This document shows, in pieces, positions 6,964 through 15,442 of a stretch of 64,000 nucleotides of DNA. Source of the DNA: Luteibacter mycovicinus (GTDB taxonomy: Bacteria; Pseudomonadota; Gammaproteobacteria; Xanthomonadales; Rhodanobacteraceae); contig NZ_JQNL01000001.1 in assembly GCF_000745235.1 (NCBI RefSeq), positions 2,496,001 to 2,560,000 of the forward strand, in the 5' to 3' direction. The notes below the pieces were generated by a model, which was not told the DNA's origin, made no database searches, and worked only from the letters and a program-made list of their open reading frames with translations. Numbering within the stretch: position 1 is the first letter of the stretch; the number at the start of each line of letters is the position of its first letter. A program made the translations under genes and the position numbers.

Positions 6964-9924
6964 ATGTACATCAGCAGTCGGATCGAGTGGAACCGCGAAA
7001 CGCGGCGCATGGAAGTCATTACCGAATACGTACCGGGGGAGCCACCCGAGGAGCCCGAGGCGCCACGCCGCCCCGTCAATCTCGGCGCGTGCCTGGTCGT
7101 CACGGCGGCGGTCGCCACGACCGTGCCGACCAGCGCCTGGAGCGCGACGACGACGTCGATTTACCAGCAGGCTTCGGATGCCGGGCGCTCGCATATCGAT
7201 GGCAGCGGCGTGCGCGTGTTTCATTACGACGGCGGTATCAACCCGCTGTCGTTCAATGGGCCGGGTGTCGTCGATTCGCAGGGCGACTACCCGGACATGT
7301 CCGCCTATAAGAACAATGTCTACAAGGTCGACGGAAATTACGTCGGGCTTTACGACAGCGCCAGCGATCCCGGCGGTATTGGCTACGGCGCGCTCGCCAG
7401 GAAGAACAATCACGGCCCGTGGATGAACTACACCCTGCTCCAGCAGGCGCCGGGTGTGACATTGCTGACAGGCTGGACCAGCAACTGGGCGCAGACCTTC
7501 GCCGTCGCCAGCGATCCCAACGGGTATCACGCAAGGGTGATGAGCGCGTCGGAACTCGTCTGGTATGGCTCGCTCCAGCCTTCGGAAATCGCCGCGCTCG
7601 ACAAGGTCGTGGCCAACGACGGCCTGCTGCTGCTTGCCGCCGGCAACGACCCATCGTGGGCGAGCACGGTTCCTGTCGGCATGTCGCCGAGCTATGACAT
7701 CAAATACTTCGGGCACGTCATCCCGGTCACCGGGACCAATCAGTACACGGGTGATTTCTCGACCAACCTCACCTCGTGCCACGGCGCGAAGTACTACTGC
7801 GTGGCGGCCCCTCAGGGCACCTTGCAACGCGACGCGGACGGTAACCCCATCCGCTCCGCCAACGGACGGTACCTCTACAGCAACGGTGCCGGCACGTCCT
7901 GGTCCGCCCCCAACGCGAACGGCGTCACCGCCGAAGTCGTGCAGCGCTATCCGTGGATGACGGCGCGCAACCTCACGGAAGTGATCCTCGGGACGGCCGA
8001 TCCCCGGGGTACCGACAATATCGACGAGAACACCGGCTGGGGCGAGGTCAATCGTGACGCCGCCATCGGCGGCTACAAACAGTTCGCCTGGGGCCAGAGC
8101 AAGCTGGTCATTCCCGCGGGACAGGTGGCGTACTTCGACAACGATATCGGCGACGAACGCGCCGACGCGGTCACCACCGGCATCTACAACAACGATGCCG
8201 CCACGCTGGGTAACGTCAGCACGACGCTCGCGGGCGGCTTCGACAAGTCCGGCGACGGCACGCTCGTGCTCAACGGCGACAACACCTATCACGGCAGGGG
8301 CAACGTGCTGGGCGGCATGGTCGTCGTCAATGGGCGCAACGACAACGCGGCGTTCGCGGTGAGCAAGAGCGCCATCCTCCAGTCCGGCGACAACACCGCC
8401 GGCATGTCGGTCGGGTCGCTGGACAATGCGGGCACCCTCGCGCTGCGGCACGTGGGCACGACATTCGACGTCATGGGCGATTACACCGGCCACGATCTGA
8501 GCCTGCTGCTGATCAACACCTATCTGGGCGACGACACGACGACCCGGACGCCGGTGCTGCACGTCCACGGCAACACCACGGGCACGTCCATCGTCGCCAT
8601 CGCGAACGCGGGCGGTCCGGGCGGACTGATCGCGGGTACGCCTTCGAGCCAGGACGGCCACCTTCTGGCGCAGGTCGACGGTACGTCCGGCGGCGAGTTC
8701 GTGCAGGAAGGCCGCGTCGTCGCGGGCGCATACGATTACTTCGTGCGGCGCGGTACCACCCATGGTGTGGCCGCCAGCAAGAACTGGTACCTGAGCAGCA
8801 CGCTGACGCCGGTGCCCACGACGCCGGTCACGCCGCCTGCGACGCCCGATCCCGGCGCCGGTTCGACACCGGATGTACCGGCAGTGCCCACGCCGCCCGG
8901 CGACACGGCGACGCCGCCCCCGGTTGTCGTCACACCGGCTACGCCCCCCGTATCGCCGACGGATGCCCCGCAGCCTCCGGAGATCAACGCGATCCGCCCC
9001 GAAGGCAACGTTTACCTGGCCCAGTCCGTCGCCGCGCGATCAATGTTTCAGGAGGGTCGCTGGCTGGGCAACCGTCTGGTCGGTGCCATGCCGGAAGACT
9101 GGGATATGCGTGGCTCCGTATGGATGACAAACCAGCATAGCGACCGTCGTTACGAGGCCAGTGCCGACGGCGGCACGATCGCGGCACAGGACAATGTCGT
9201 CCAGGCGGGCGCGGGTGCGATGGTCGGTGACCATCTGGCGATCGGCGCTCGCGTCGGTTTCGGCGATACCCATACGTCGACGCGCTCGCCGCTGACCGGC
9301 TTCCACGCCACAGGTCGAACCAGGGGGACGCAGCTGGGCGTCTACGCGGATTACCGACAGAAGCCGCAGGGCCTGTCCGGCTTCTCGGCGACGGCGGAAC
9401 TTTCGGGCGCACGCTACCGCAACGAAGTGCACGGACAAGGTCTGCCGTCCGAGAGCTACCGGCTCACCTCCACCGATCTCACGGTCGAGGGTGGCTATGA
9501 CAGTCGCTGGCCGATGGGCGGCGACAAGGCGATCGTGTTCCGTCCGCATCTGGCCGCCGTGCAAAGTCGGCTGCAGCGCGAGCAGCACGTCGAGGCGGGC
9601 GCTACGCGCGTCCGGTTCGACAGCCGTCCGAACACGCAGTTGCTTGCGGGCCTGCAGGTGGCGGGCGACCTGCGACAGATCGGCGATACGCACTGGATGC
9701 CGTATGCGGGTTACGACCGTATCCACAACAACCACTCGCCGCGGATCGCCATGGACGATACGAGTCTGTCGACGCGCGCGATGCGCAACGTCAGCCGCTA
9801 TACCGTGGGCGCGGAGGCCCGGTTCCTCAACGGATTGCATCTTCGGCTCGACGTGCGCCACGAACACTCGGGTAAGGGGCTGAACGACAACGTGGCGCAG
9901 GCGTCGCTGGCGCTCGCGTTCTGA
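6964..9924 (+). CDS. Subtilisin-like (S8) autotransporter with diverged catalytic motifs
   Basis: The 986-residue protein has an unusually long hydrophilic N-terminus (1-38), then a hydrophobic segment (39-55) with a likely signal-peptidase site near SAWSA. The passenger resembles subtilase: Asp89 in VFHYDGGI, His150 in NNHGPW, the oxyanion-type Asn228 in AAGNDPS, and Ser312 in GTSWSAP. The usual HGTHVAG and GTSMAAP blocks are altered, so activity is uncertain. A beta-helical stretch with an autotransporter-associated repeat (DKSGDGTLVLNGDNTYHG) follows near 425-445, then a Pro/Thr-rich linker (about 620-680) and a 12-strand autotransporter barrel (about 715-986) ending in the outer-membrane signature SLALAF. 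AGGGG lies four bases before the ATG. It abuts the convergent monooxygenase gene. Confidence 0.88.
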   Translation: MYISSRIEWNRETRRMEVITEYVPGEPPEEPEAPRRPVNLGACLVVTAAVATTVPTSAWSATTTSIYQQASDAGRSHIDGSGVRVFHYDGGINPLSFNGPGVVDSQGDYPDMSAYKNNVYKVDGNYVGLYDSASDPGGIGYGALARKNNHGPWMNYTLLQQAPGVTLLTGWTSNWAQTFAVASDPNGYHARVMSASELVWYGSLQPSEIAALDKVVANDGLLLLAAGNDPSWASTVPVGMSPSYDIKYFGHVIPVTGTNQYTGDFSTNLTSCHGAKYYCVAAPQGTLQRDADGNPIRSANGRYLYSNGAGTSWSAPNANGVTAEVVQRYPWMTARNLTEVILGTADPRGTDNIDENTGWGEVNRDAAIGGYKQFAWGQSKLVIPAGQVAYFDNDIGDERADAVTTGIYNNDAATLGNVSTTLAGGFDKSGDGTLVLNGDNTYHGRGNVLGGMVVVNGRNDNAAFAVSKSAILQSGDNTAGMSVGSLDNAGTLALRHVGTTFDVMGDYTGHDLSLLLINTYLGDDTTTRTPVLHVHGNTTGTSIVAIANAGGPGGLIAGTPSSQDGHLLAQVDGTSGGEFVQEGRVVAGAYDYFVRRGTTHGVAASKNWYLSSTLTPVPTTPVTPPATPDPGAGSTPDVPAVPTPPGDTATPPPVVVTPATPPVSPTDAPQPPEINAIRPEGNVYLAQSVAARSMFQEGRWLGNRLVGAMPEDWDMRGSVWMTNQHSDRRYEASADGGTIAAQDNVVQAGAGAMVGDHLAIGARVGFGDTHTSTRSPLTGFHATGRTRGTQLGVYADYRQKPQGLSGFSATAELSGARYRNEVHGQGLPSESYRLTSTDLTVEGGYDSRWPMGGDKAIVFRPHLAAVQSRLQREQHVEAGATRVRFDSRPNTQLLAGLQVAGDLRQIGDTHWMPYAGYDRIHNNHSPRIAMDDTSLSTRAMRNVSRYTVGAEARFLNGLHLRLDVRHEHSGKGLNDNVAQASLALAF

Positions 9925-9929
9925 GGCGG

Positions 9930-11066
9930 TCAGTGTGCGCTGAACAGCTCGACGACGCTGTGTGGTGCGTCGTCACCGAAGAAGCGCCGATGGTTGTGTG
10001 CCGTCAGCGCGGCGAAGTGCGCACTGCGAGGGAAGAGCGCTGCTTCATAGGCGGTGAGCGCGGCCTCGATGTCACCCCGATGCTCGCGTAGCGCCAGAGC
10101 CAGCTCGGCGCCGTCGAGGATGGCGAGGTTCGCGCCTTCGCCCGCGAAGGGCGACATCAGGTGGGCGGCATCGCCCAGCAAGGTCACGCCTTCGAGGCGC
10201 GCCCAGCGGTGATCGATCGGCAATGCGTGGATCGCGCGCACCACGGGAAGCGTGTCGCTATCGGTGACCAGAGCTCTCAGCGACGGCGCCCAACCTTCGA
10301 AGGCTTCCGCCACACGGCGGAGCGCTTCCTTTGGCTCGGTGAAGTCGAGAGCGTCGATCCATGTTTCCGGCCGGTTCAACGCGACATAGGTATGCAGCGT
10401 TCCGTCGGCATATCGGTGCGCGAGGATGCCCTTGCCTGGTTGAACCGCCATCAGCGTACCGTTGCCGATGGCCTTGGCGCTGACTCTGTGTGTCGTATCC
10501 CCATCGAAGAGGCGTAACTCGACGAAGGTGGTACCGACGTACGCGGGCCTGGCGGAAGACAGCAGTGGCCGGACCTTCGACCAGGCGCCATCGGCACCGA
10601 CCAACAGGTCGGTGGTCATGGTCGAACCGTCCGCGAAGACGAGCTCGTGCTGGCCATCGCCAAGGCGGCTCGCCCGCGTCAGCTTGCGGCCCCACTGGAT
10701 GGTGTCGTCCGGCAAGGAATCGATCAGCAGCTGGCGCAGCGCGCCACGATCGACCTCGGGCCGCGCCGTGTCGGGCGATCCCGGTTTATCGAGCAGAACC
10801 TCGCCGTTCCTGTCGACGATGCGCTTCGCATCCTCTCCCGGGAGGGCGAGCGCGAGAAACGCCTCGTAGAGACCTGCCGCCTTCAGGCCGATCTGACCGT
10901 TGTACGCGTGGATGTCGAGCAAGCCGCCCTGAGCTCTCGCCGTCGCCGAGGTTTCGGCTTCGACGATGGTCGAAGCGATGCCGTTGATGTGCAGCACGCG
11001 CGCGAGGGTGAGACCGCCGAGGCCGGCGCCGACAATGGCGATGCGTGAGGTGTGCTGGATAGTCAT
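9930..11066 (-). CDS. TetX-like FAD-dependent monooxygenase
   Basis: This 378-residue class A flavoprotein monooxygenase has GAGLGG at 13-18 (FAD-binding Rossmann loop), [20 protein letters not shown] near 47-66, [10 protein letters not shown] at 157-166 and [16 protein letters not shown] at 298-313. The last two motifs and the GGLLDIH segment closely follow tetracycline-inactivating TetX. The family hydroxylates aromatic or polyketide-like substrates using NAD(P)H and oxygen; resistance activity is not implied by similarity alone. ATG 11066 has AGGAG six bases upstream. It lies 143 bp downstream of a LysR gene in the same direction, so that regulator may control it. Confidence 0.92.
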   Translation of the reverse strand: MTIQHTSRIAIVGAGLGGLTLARVLHINGIASTIVEAETSATARAQGGLLDIHAYNGQIGLKAAGLYEAFLALALPGEDAKRIVDRNGEVLLDKPGSPDTARPEVDRGALRQLLIDSLPDDTIQWGRKLTRASRLGDGQHELVFADGSTMTTDLLVGADGAWSKVRPLLSSARPAYVGTTFVELRLFDGDTTHRVSAKAIGNGTLMAVQPGKGILAHRYADGTLHTYVALNRPETWIDALDFTEPKEALRRVAEAFEGWAPSLRALVTDSDTLPVVRAIHALPIDHRWARLEGVTLLGDAAHLMSPFAGEGANLAILDGAELALALREHRGDIEAALTAYEAALFPRSAHFAALTAHNHRRFFGDDAPHSVVELFSAH

Positions 11067-11209
11067 GGCGCGCTCCTGAGGCCGACGGATATCGGTGGGA
11101 ACGCTGGCCGACCACGCGAAAGCGGGGTGACGTGTATTCGGCTGCCCCGATCGGGACGTGGCAGCCGTTTTTCGCGGTCTTCGTGGGCGAAGGATCGCAC
11201 GCGCTTTCG

Positions 11210-12091
11210 CTAATGGCCAGCCAGTGCTCCCTGCACGAACGAAGCGAACTGCCTGGCTTTCGCGCTGGCCAGCCGGCCCGACGGATAGACGGCCCACAGA
11301 TCGATGGATGGCAGTGTCCAGTCGGTCAGCACGCGTTTGACCACGCCGCTGGCGATCTCGTCGGCAAACATCCAGTCCGAGGCGATGGTCAGCCCCATGC
11401 CCGCGAGCACGGCAGCGCGGATACCTTCGGCGGCGCTGAAGCGCGCGCGACCGCTGACTTGCACCGAAACTTCGGTACCGTCACGCGTGAATGCCCATGC
11501 CCCGACGAACTGGCTGCCAGCGATGACCTGATGGTCCGCCAGGTCGGCCGGTCGCTTCGGCTCGCCCGCACGTTTGAGGTAAGCCGGTGTCGCGAGGAGC
11601 GAGCGTCCACCCGTCGCCAGCTTCTGTGCGACGGCGCCGGAGTCGTTCAGCGTACCCATGCGCAGCGACAGATCCACGCCCTCCGCCACGAGGTCAATGA
11701 CGCGGTCGTCGAGAATCATGTCGACCTGCAGTTCCGGATGGTCCGCGAGGAAACGGGGCAGGTGAGGCACGACATGCAGACGGGCGAACGTCGTCGCCGC
11801 CGAAACGCGCAACCGGCCCGACAGCCCGAGGCTCGCGTCGCGCGCCGCCAGTTCCGCCTCGTCAGCCTCCTGCAGCGAGGCGGTAGCCCGTTCGTAAAAG
11901 CGAAGGCCCGCCTCGGTCGGGCTGAGGCCGTGGGTCGAGCGGTTCAACAAGCGGACGCCGAGCCGGTCTTCCAGCTGCGCCACCGTCTTGGACACAGTGG
12001 GCTGGCCGACGTGCAGCAGGCGCGCCGCGGCGGAAAACGAGCCGGTGTCGACTACCCGGACGAACGCGGTCATGGCCTGAAAGCGATCCAT
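11210..12091 (-). CDS. LysR-family transcriptional regulator
   Basis: This 293-residue regulator has an N-terminal winged helix ([20 protein letters not shown] then [20 protein letters not shown]) and a C-terminal LysR substrate-binding domain. Upstream is a divergent GST-crotonase-peroxiredoxin operon starting at 12217; downstream is the TetX-like gene. The Shine-Dalgarno GAGGAAT is itself the right arm of a palindrome (12096-12110) with T-N11-A spacing, suggesting autoregulation. Confidence 0.94.
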   Translation of the reverse strand: MDRFQAMTAFVRVVDTGSFSAAARLLHVGQPTVSKTVAQLEDRLGVRLLNRSTHGLSPTEAGLRFYERATASLQEADEAELAARDASLGLSGRLRVSAATTFARLHVVPHLPRFLADHPELQVDMILDDRVIDLVAEGVDLSLRMGTLNDSGAVAQKLATGGRSLLATPAYLKRAGEPKRPADLADHQVIAGSQFVGAWAFTRDGTEVSVQVSGRARFSAAEGIRAAVLAGMGLTIASDWMFADEIASGVVKRVLTDWTLPSIDLWAVYPSGRLASAKARQFASFVQGALAGH

Positions 12092-12095
12092 GGGT

Positions 12096-12110
12096 ATTCC
12101 TCAAAGGAAT
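12096..12110. promoter_or_regulatory. Candidate LysR operator overlapping the ribosome-binding site
   Basis: ATTCCT-CAA-AGGAAT is a perfect 6-bp inverted repeat with a 3-bp centre. It contains T-N11-A, the LysR box signature. It starts 5 bp upstream of the LysR ATG and contains its AGGA Shine-Dalgarno on the - strand, so bound regulator would affect both promoter clearance and translation initiation of its own gene. It lies about 107 bp from the divergent GST start. Confidence 0.5.
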
Positions 12111-12216
12111 GAGCATTATCGCTTCGCGCCATCTGCCGTGTCGATGGGCGCAGGGCCACCATGTGCTCATCCGGCGGCAACCGATGCCGCTCAGGACCCT
12201 CCGAGGAGCCCATCGC

Positions 12217-12849
12217 ATGTTTCACGTCCACGCCTTCGCCACCCCCAACAGCATCAAGGTGCCTGTCGCCCTTGAGGAACTCGGGCTCGACTACGAACTG
12301 CATGGCGTCAACGTCAAACAGGGCGAGCAGCGCGCTCCCGCCTTCCTCGCCCTCAATCCGAACGGCAAGGTGCCGGTGCTGATCGACGCCAGGGCCGGAG
12401 AGACGCTGGTGCTGACCGAGTCTGCCGCCATCCTGGTTTACCTCGCCGAACGTGAGGGCAAGCTTCTCCCGGCGACGGGCGAAGCGCGAGCCCGCGTCTT
12501 CGAGCAGCTGTTCTTCCACGCATCCGGTCTCGGCCCGGCCTTCGGTCAGAGTGGTTTCTTCCAGCGCCAGGCGGCCGAGCCGCAGCCCCTCGCTATCGAG
12601 CGCTTCAGCAAAGAAGCGCAGCGCACGCTGGGCATGCTCGACAGCGTGCTCGCGCTGCGCCCCTTCGTCGCCGGTGACGACTACTCCATTGCCGACATCG
12701 CGCACTTCGGCTGGCTCTGGCGCCGCGAATTCGCCGGTGTCTCATTCGACACCACGCCACACGTAGCCCGCTGGTACGACGCCGTTGCAAGCCGACCCGC
12801 TACTCAGCGCGCCATCGCGAAGATCAACGCCCTCGTGCCTTCCGCCTGA
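12217..12849 (+). CDS. Glutathione S-transferase
   Basis: This 210-residue cytosolic GST has a thioredoxin-like N-terminal domain with ATPNSIKVPVALEEL, NPNGKVPVLID and ESAAILVYLAER, and a helical C-terminal domain with the N-capping motif YSIADIAHFGW. ATG 12217 (MFHVHAF) has GAGGAG eight bases upstream; the frame is open about 36 codons further without family resemblance. It is the first gene of a probable operon with the crotonase (36 bp downstream) and the peroxiredoxin-like protein, divergent from the LysR gene. Confidence 0.93.
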   Translation: MFHVHAFATPNSIKVPVALEELGLDYELHGVNVKQGEQRAPAFLALNPNGKVPVLIDARAGETLVLTESAAILVYLAEREGKLLPATGEARARVFEQLFFHASGLGPAFGQSGFFQRQAAEPQPLAIERFSKEAQRTLGMLDSVLALRPFVAGDDYSIADIAHFGWLWRREFAGVSFDTTPHVARWYDAVASRPATQRAIAKINALVPSA

Positions 12850-12884
12850 ACTCTCCCGACTCACACACCACAGGAAACGCTGAC

Positions 12885-13652
12885 ATGTCCCGCTTCGATT
12901 CGTACCGCAACCGCTACGCCAATGCTCGCCTGACCCGGTCCGACACCGGCGTCCTCGAAGTCGCATTGCACACCGATGGCGACAAACTGGTGTTCAACGG
13001 TCACACCCATGAGCAGTTCGTCGATCTCTTCCACGACATCGGTTCCGATCCGGAGAACCGCGTGGTCATTCTTACCGGCAGTGGCGATGCCTTCATGGAC
13101 GCGATCAGCCCGGAGGGTTTCGACTTCTTCACCCCGCTCGGGTACGACAAGATTTTCCGTGAGGGGAAAAAGGTCCTGATGAACATCCTCGACATCGAGG
13201 TGCCGCTGATCGCCGCACTCAATGGTCCGGTGCTGTTGCACTCCGAATACGCGCTGCTCGCCGACATCGTACTGGCAACGCCCGAGACCGTTTTCCAGGA
13301 CAAACCGCATTTCGATTTCGGCATCGTCCCGGGGGACGGCGTGAACCTGCTCTGGCCCGAAGTGATCGGCAGCGTGCGCGGCCGCTACTTCGTGCTCACC
13401 CGCCAGGTGCTCGACGCGAAGACCGCGAAGGAATGGGGTGCGGTGAACGAGGTGGTCCCCGCCGCCGACCTTCTGCCGCGTGCACGTGAAATCGCCGAGT
13501 CGCTGGCCGCGCTGCCGCCACTGACCGCGCGTTATACCCGCATCGCGCTGACCCAGAAACTGCGCCGCATCGTCGATGAAGGTGCGGGCTACGGTCTGGC
13601 ACTGGAAGGTATCAGCGCGGCGGAAGTCGCCCGTTCGATGGCTCAGGCTTAA
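12885..13652 (+). CDS. Crotonase-superfamily beta-diketone hydrolase, 6-oxocamphor-hydrolase-like
   Basis: The 255-residue protein resembles Rhodococcus 6-oxocamphor hydrolase more than ordinary enoyl-CoA hydratases. Matching blocks include FHDIGSDPENRVVILTG, IEVPLIAALNGPV, KPHFDFGIVPGDG, GRYFVLTRQVLDAKTA and GAVNEV. In 6-oxocamphor hydrolase His145 and Asp154 are catalytic; here His142 and Asp151 keep the same nine-residue spacing. The enoyl-CoA hydratase glutamates are not in their usual context. The expected reaction is retro-Claisen C-C cleavage of a cyclic or linear 1,3-diketone, probably without CoA. It sits between a GST and a peroxiredoxin-like gene, in keeping with detoxification or catabolism of an oxygenated compound. 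The assignment rests on remembered family sequence, not a search. Confidence 0.85.
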   Translation: MSRFDSYRNRYANARLTRSDTGVLEVALHTDGDKLVFNGHTHEQFVDLFHDIGSDPENRVVILTGSGDAFMDAISPEGFDFFTPLGYDKIFREGKKVLMNILDIEVPLIAALNGPVLLHSEYALLADIVLATPETVFQDKPHFDFGIVPGDGVNLLWPEVIGSVRGRYFVLTRQVLDAKTAKEWGAVNEVVPAADLLPRAREIAESLAALPPLTARYTRIALTQKLRRIVDEGAGYGLALEGISAAEVARSMAQA

Positions 13653-13665
13653 GGAGAACAACGCC

Positions 13666-14358
13666 ATGTCCCTGCAAGAACGACTCGACGCCTTCAAGGC
13701 CGACTTCGAAGCCGGCAAGCCGCCGTATAGCGTCCCCTATACGGTCATTGAAACCATGCATCGCGCCACCGCCGAGCTGATCGCATCCGGCGCAGCCACC
13801 CGCGCCCTGAAGGCGGGCGACAAAGCGCCGGCCTTCACTCTTCCCGATCCCGATGGCAGGCCGGTGTCCTCGGACGACCTCCTTCGTACCGGGCCGCTGG
13901 TGATCAGCTTTTACCGGGGCGTGTGGTGCCCGTACTGCAATATGGAATTGCAGGCGCTGCAGGCCGCGCTGCCGGAGTTCGCGGCGTTGGGCGCGAAACT
14001 GGTCGCCATCTCGCCGCAGCTTCCTGCCAGCAGCCGGAAATCGTCGCGGCAGAACGAGCTGAGTTTTCCGATTCTGTCGGACGGCCATAACGATGTGGCG
14101 GATGCGTTCGGCCTGCGTTTCCAGATGCCGGACTATCTGATCGAGTTGTACCGGGGTCTCAAGAATGACCTCCCCGCGTTCAACGGCGATCCGAGCTGGA
14201 CGCTGCCCATGCCGGCACGTTACGTCATCGACCGCGACGGAACGATCCTGTATGCCGAGGTCAATCCGGATTACACGCGTCGTCCGGACCCGCAGGACAT
14301 GCTGCCGGCGCTGCGACAGGCGAATGCTGCGCAGCCAACATCCTCGCTCGATGTATGA
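13666..14358 (+). CDS. Peroxiredoxin-like protein (AhpC/TSA family)
   Basis: This 230-residue thioredoxin-fold protein has KAGDKAPAFTLPDPDG before the fold and the redox site YRGVWCPYCNMELQAL, with Cys88 and Cys91 as a CxxC pair. The long N-terminal helical part (about 45 residues) and RYVIDRDGTILYAEVNPDY near the end are typical of the PRX_like2 group. Likely a thiol peroxidase or reductase. AAGGAG precedes ATG 13666, 13 bp after the crotonase stop; an in-frame upstream start inside the crotonase gene is rejected. Last gene of the GST operon. Confidence 0.92.
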   Translation: MSLQERLDAFKADFEAGKPPYSVPYTVIETMHRATAELIASGAATRALKAGDKAPAFTLPDPDGRPVSSDDLLRTGPLVISFYRGVWCPYCNMELQALQAALPEFAALGAKLVAISPQLPASSRKSSRQNELSFPILSDGHNDVADAFGLRFQMPDYLIELYRGLKNDLPAFNGDPSWTLPMPARYVIDRDGTILYAEVNPDYTRRPDPQDMLPALRQANAAQPTSSLDV

Positions 14359-14427
14359 GCAACTGTGCTTGAATGGGTAACGGTTAGCGGGTCGGGGGTG
14401 TCCGGCACCTCTGACTCGCGACTCCGA

Positions 14428-15345
14428 CTAGACAGCAGGAGAAAGGCTAGCCGCCAGCTCCTCACATCGATCACGCAGAAAATCCCTCAACTGCGTGATC
14501 GCCGGGGTCAGTCGTGATCGGTGCGCACATACGAGATTGAGCGGTGACGGCTCGCAGTGGGCATGCGGGAATATCTCGCGCAGACGACCGGATGCAATGT
14601 CATTGATCAAGTCCAGTCGCGACTTATAGAGCAGGCCTTCACCCGCCACGGCCCAGCGTCTTACGGCATCCGCGTCATCGCTGACGCGGTTGCCCGTTAC
14701 GGTCACCGTCTTATCGCCGCCAGGCAGGGTGAACCGCCAGCGTTCGTGGACCTGCTCGCTCCATACGAAACGCAGGCAGTTGTGCCTGCGCAGGTCGTCC
14801 ACGCCCGAGGGTATGCCGTGACGTTCCAGGTAAGCGGGCGAGGCGCAGAGCGCGCGCCGATTGTTCTCGATCAGTGGCATGGCCACCAGCGACGAGTCCG
14901 ATAACGGGCCGTAGCGCACGGCGGCGTCGACGGGATGCTTCACGAGGTCGGCGAGTCGGTCGCTCAGGCGCACGTGCAACGACAGGCCGGGGTGCCTGTG
15001 CTGGAAGATGTCCAGCCAGCCCAGCAGCAGATTGCGGCCCAGGTCGGATGAGACGGACAGACGCAGCGTTCCCGACAGCGCCTCCTGCGCATGCGCCAGG
15101 GCCTGCTTGCCCTGAAGCTGCGCTTCGAGCATCGCCCGGGCATGCGGGAGATAGCGTTCGCCGTCTTCAGAGAGCTGCATGCTGCGGGTCGAGCGGGTGA
15201 AGAGCCGGGCCTCGATGGCCTTTTCCAGTCGCTGCACCGCCACGCTCGCCAGACCCGGCGCGATATTGAGCTGCCGGGCGGCCTCGGAGAAGCTGCCCGC
15301 GTCCACAGTCTGAACGAATATCTGCACATCATCGAGCCGGATCAT
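14428..15345 (-). CDS. LysR-family transcriptional regulator
   Basis: This 305-residue protein has the N-terminal helix-turn-helix (VQIFVQTVDAGSFSEAARQL; VAVQRLEKAIEARLFTRSTR) and a LysR effector domain with SSDLGRNLLLGW and VDAAVRYGPLSDSSL, resembling the CrgA/PBP2 subgroup. It is divergent from the alcohol dehydrogenase-like gene at 15443 with 97 bp between them and probably regulates it. Confidence 0.94.
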   Translation of the reverse strand: MIRLDDVQIFVQTVDAGSFSEAARQLNIAPGLASVAVQRLEKAIEARLFTRSTRSMQLSEDGERYLPHARAMLEAQLQGKQALAHAQEALSGTLRLSVSSDLGRNLLLGWLDIFQHRHPGLSLHVRLSDRLADLVKHPVDAAVRYGPLSDSSLVAMPLIENNRRALCASPAYLERHGIPSGVDDLRRHNCLRFVWSEQVHERWRFTLPGGDKTVTVTGNRVSDDADAVRRWAVAGEGLLYKSRLDLINDIASGRLREIFPHAHCEPSPLNLVCAHRSRLTPAITQLRDFLRDRCEELAASLSPAV

Positions 15346-15442
15346 TATCGTGATTTCGCAGAAAGTGTTAACGATGTTTAGGGATTTTTCCTGAATCCAC
15401 GTAAAGACACAATGTGCCCCTCGCTAACAGAAGGGTGCACCC

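Noticed and set aside
6940..8763. Open frame of about 607 codons on the - strand
   Set aside because: It lies opposite the autotransporter gene, consists of Arg/Val/Asp/His-rich sequence typical of antisense frames in high-GC DNA, and has no domain resemblance.
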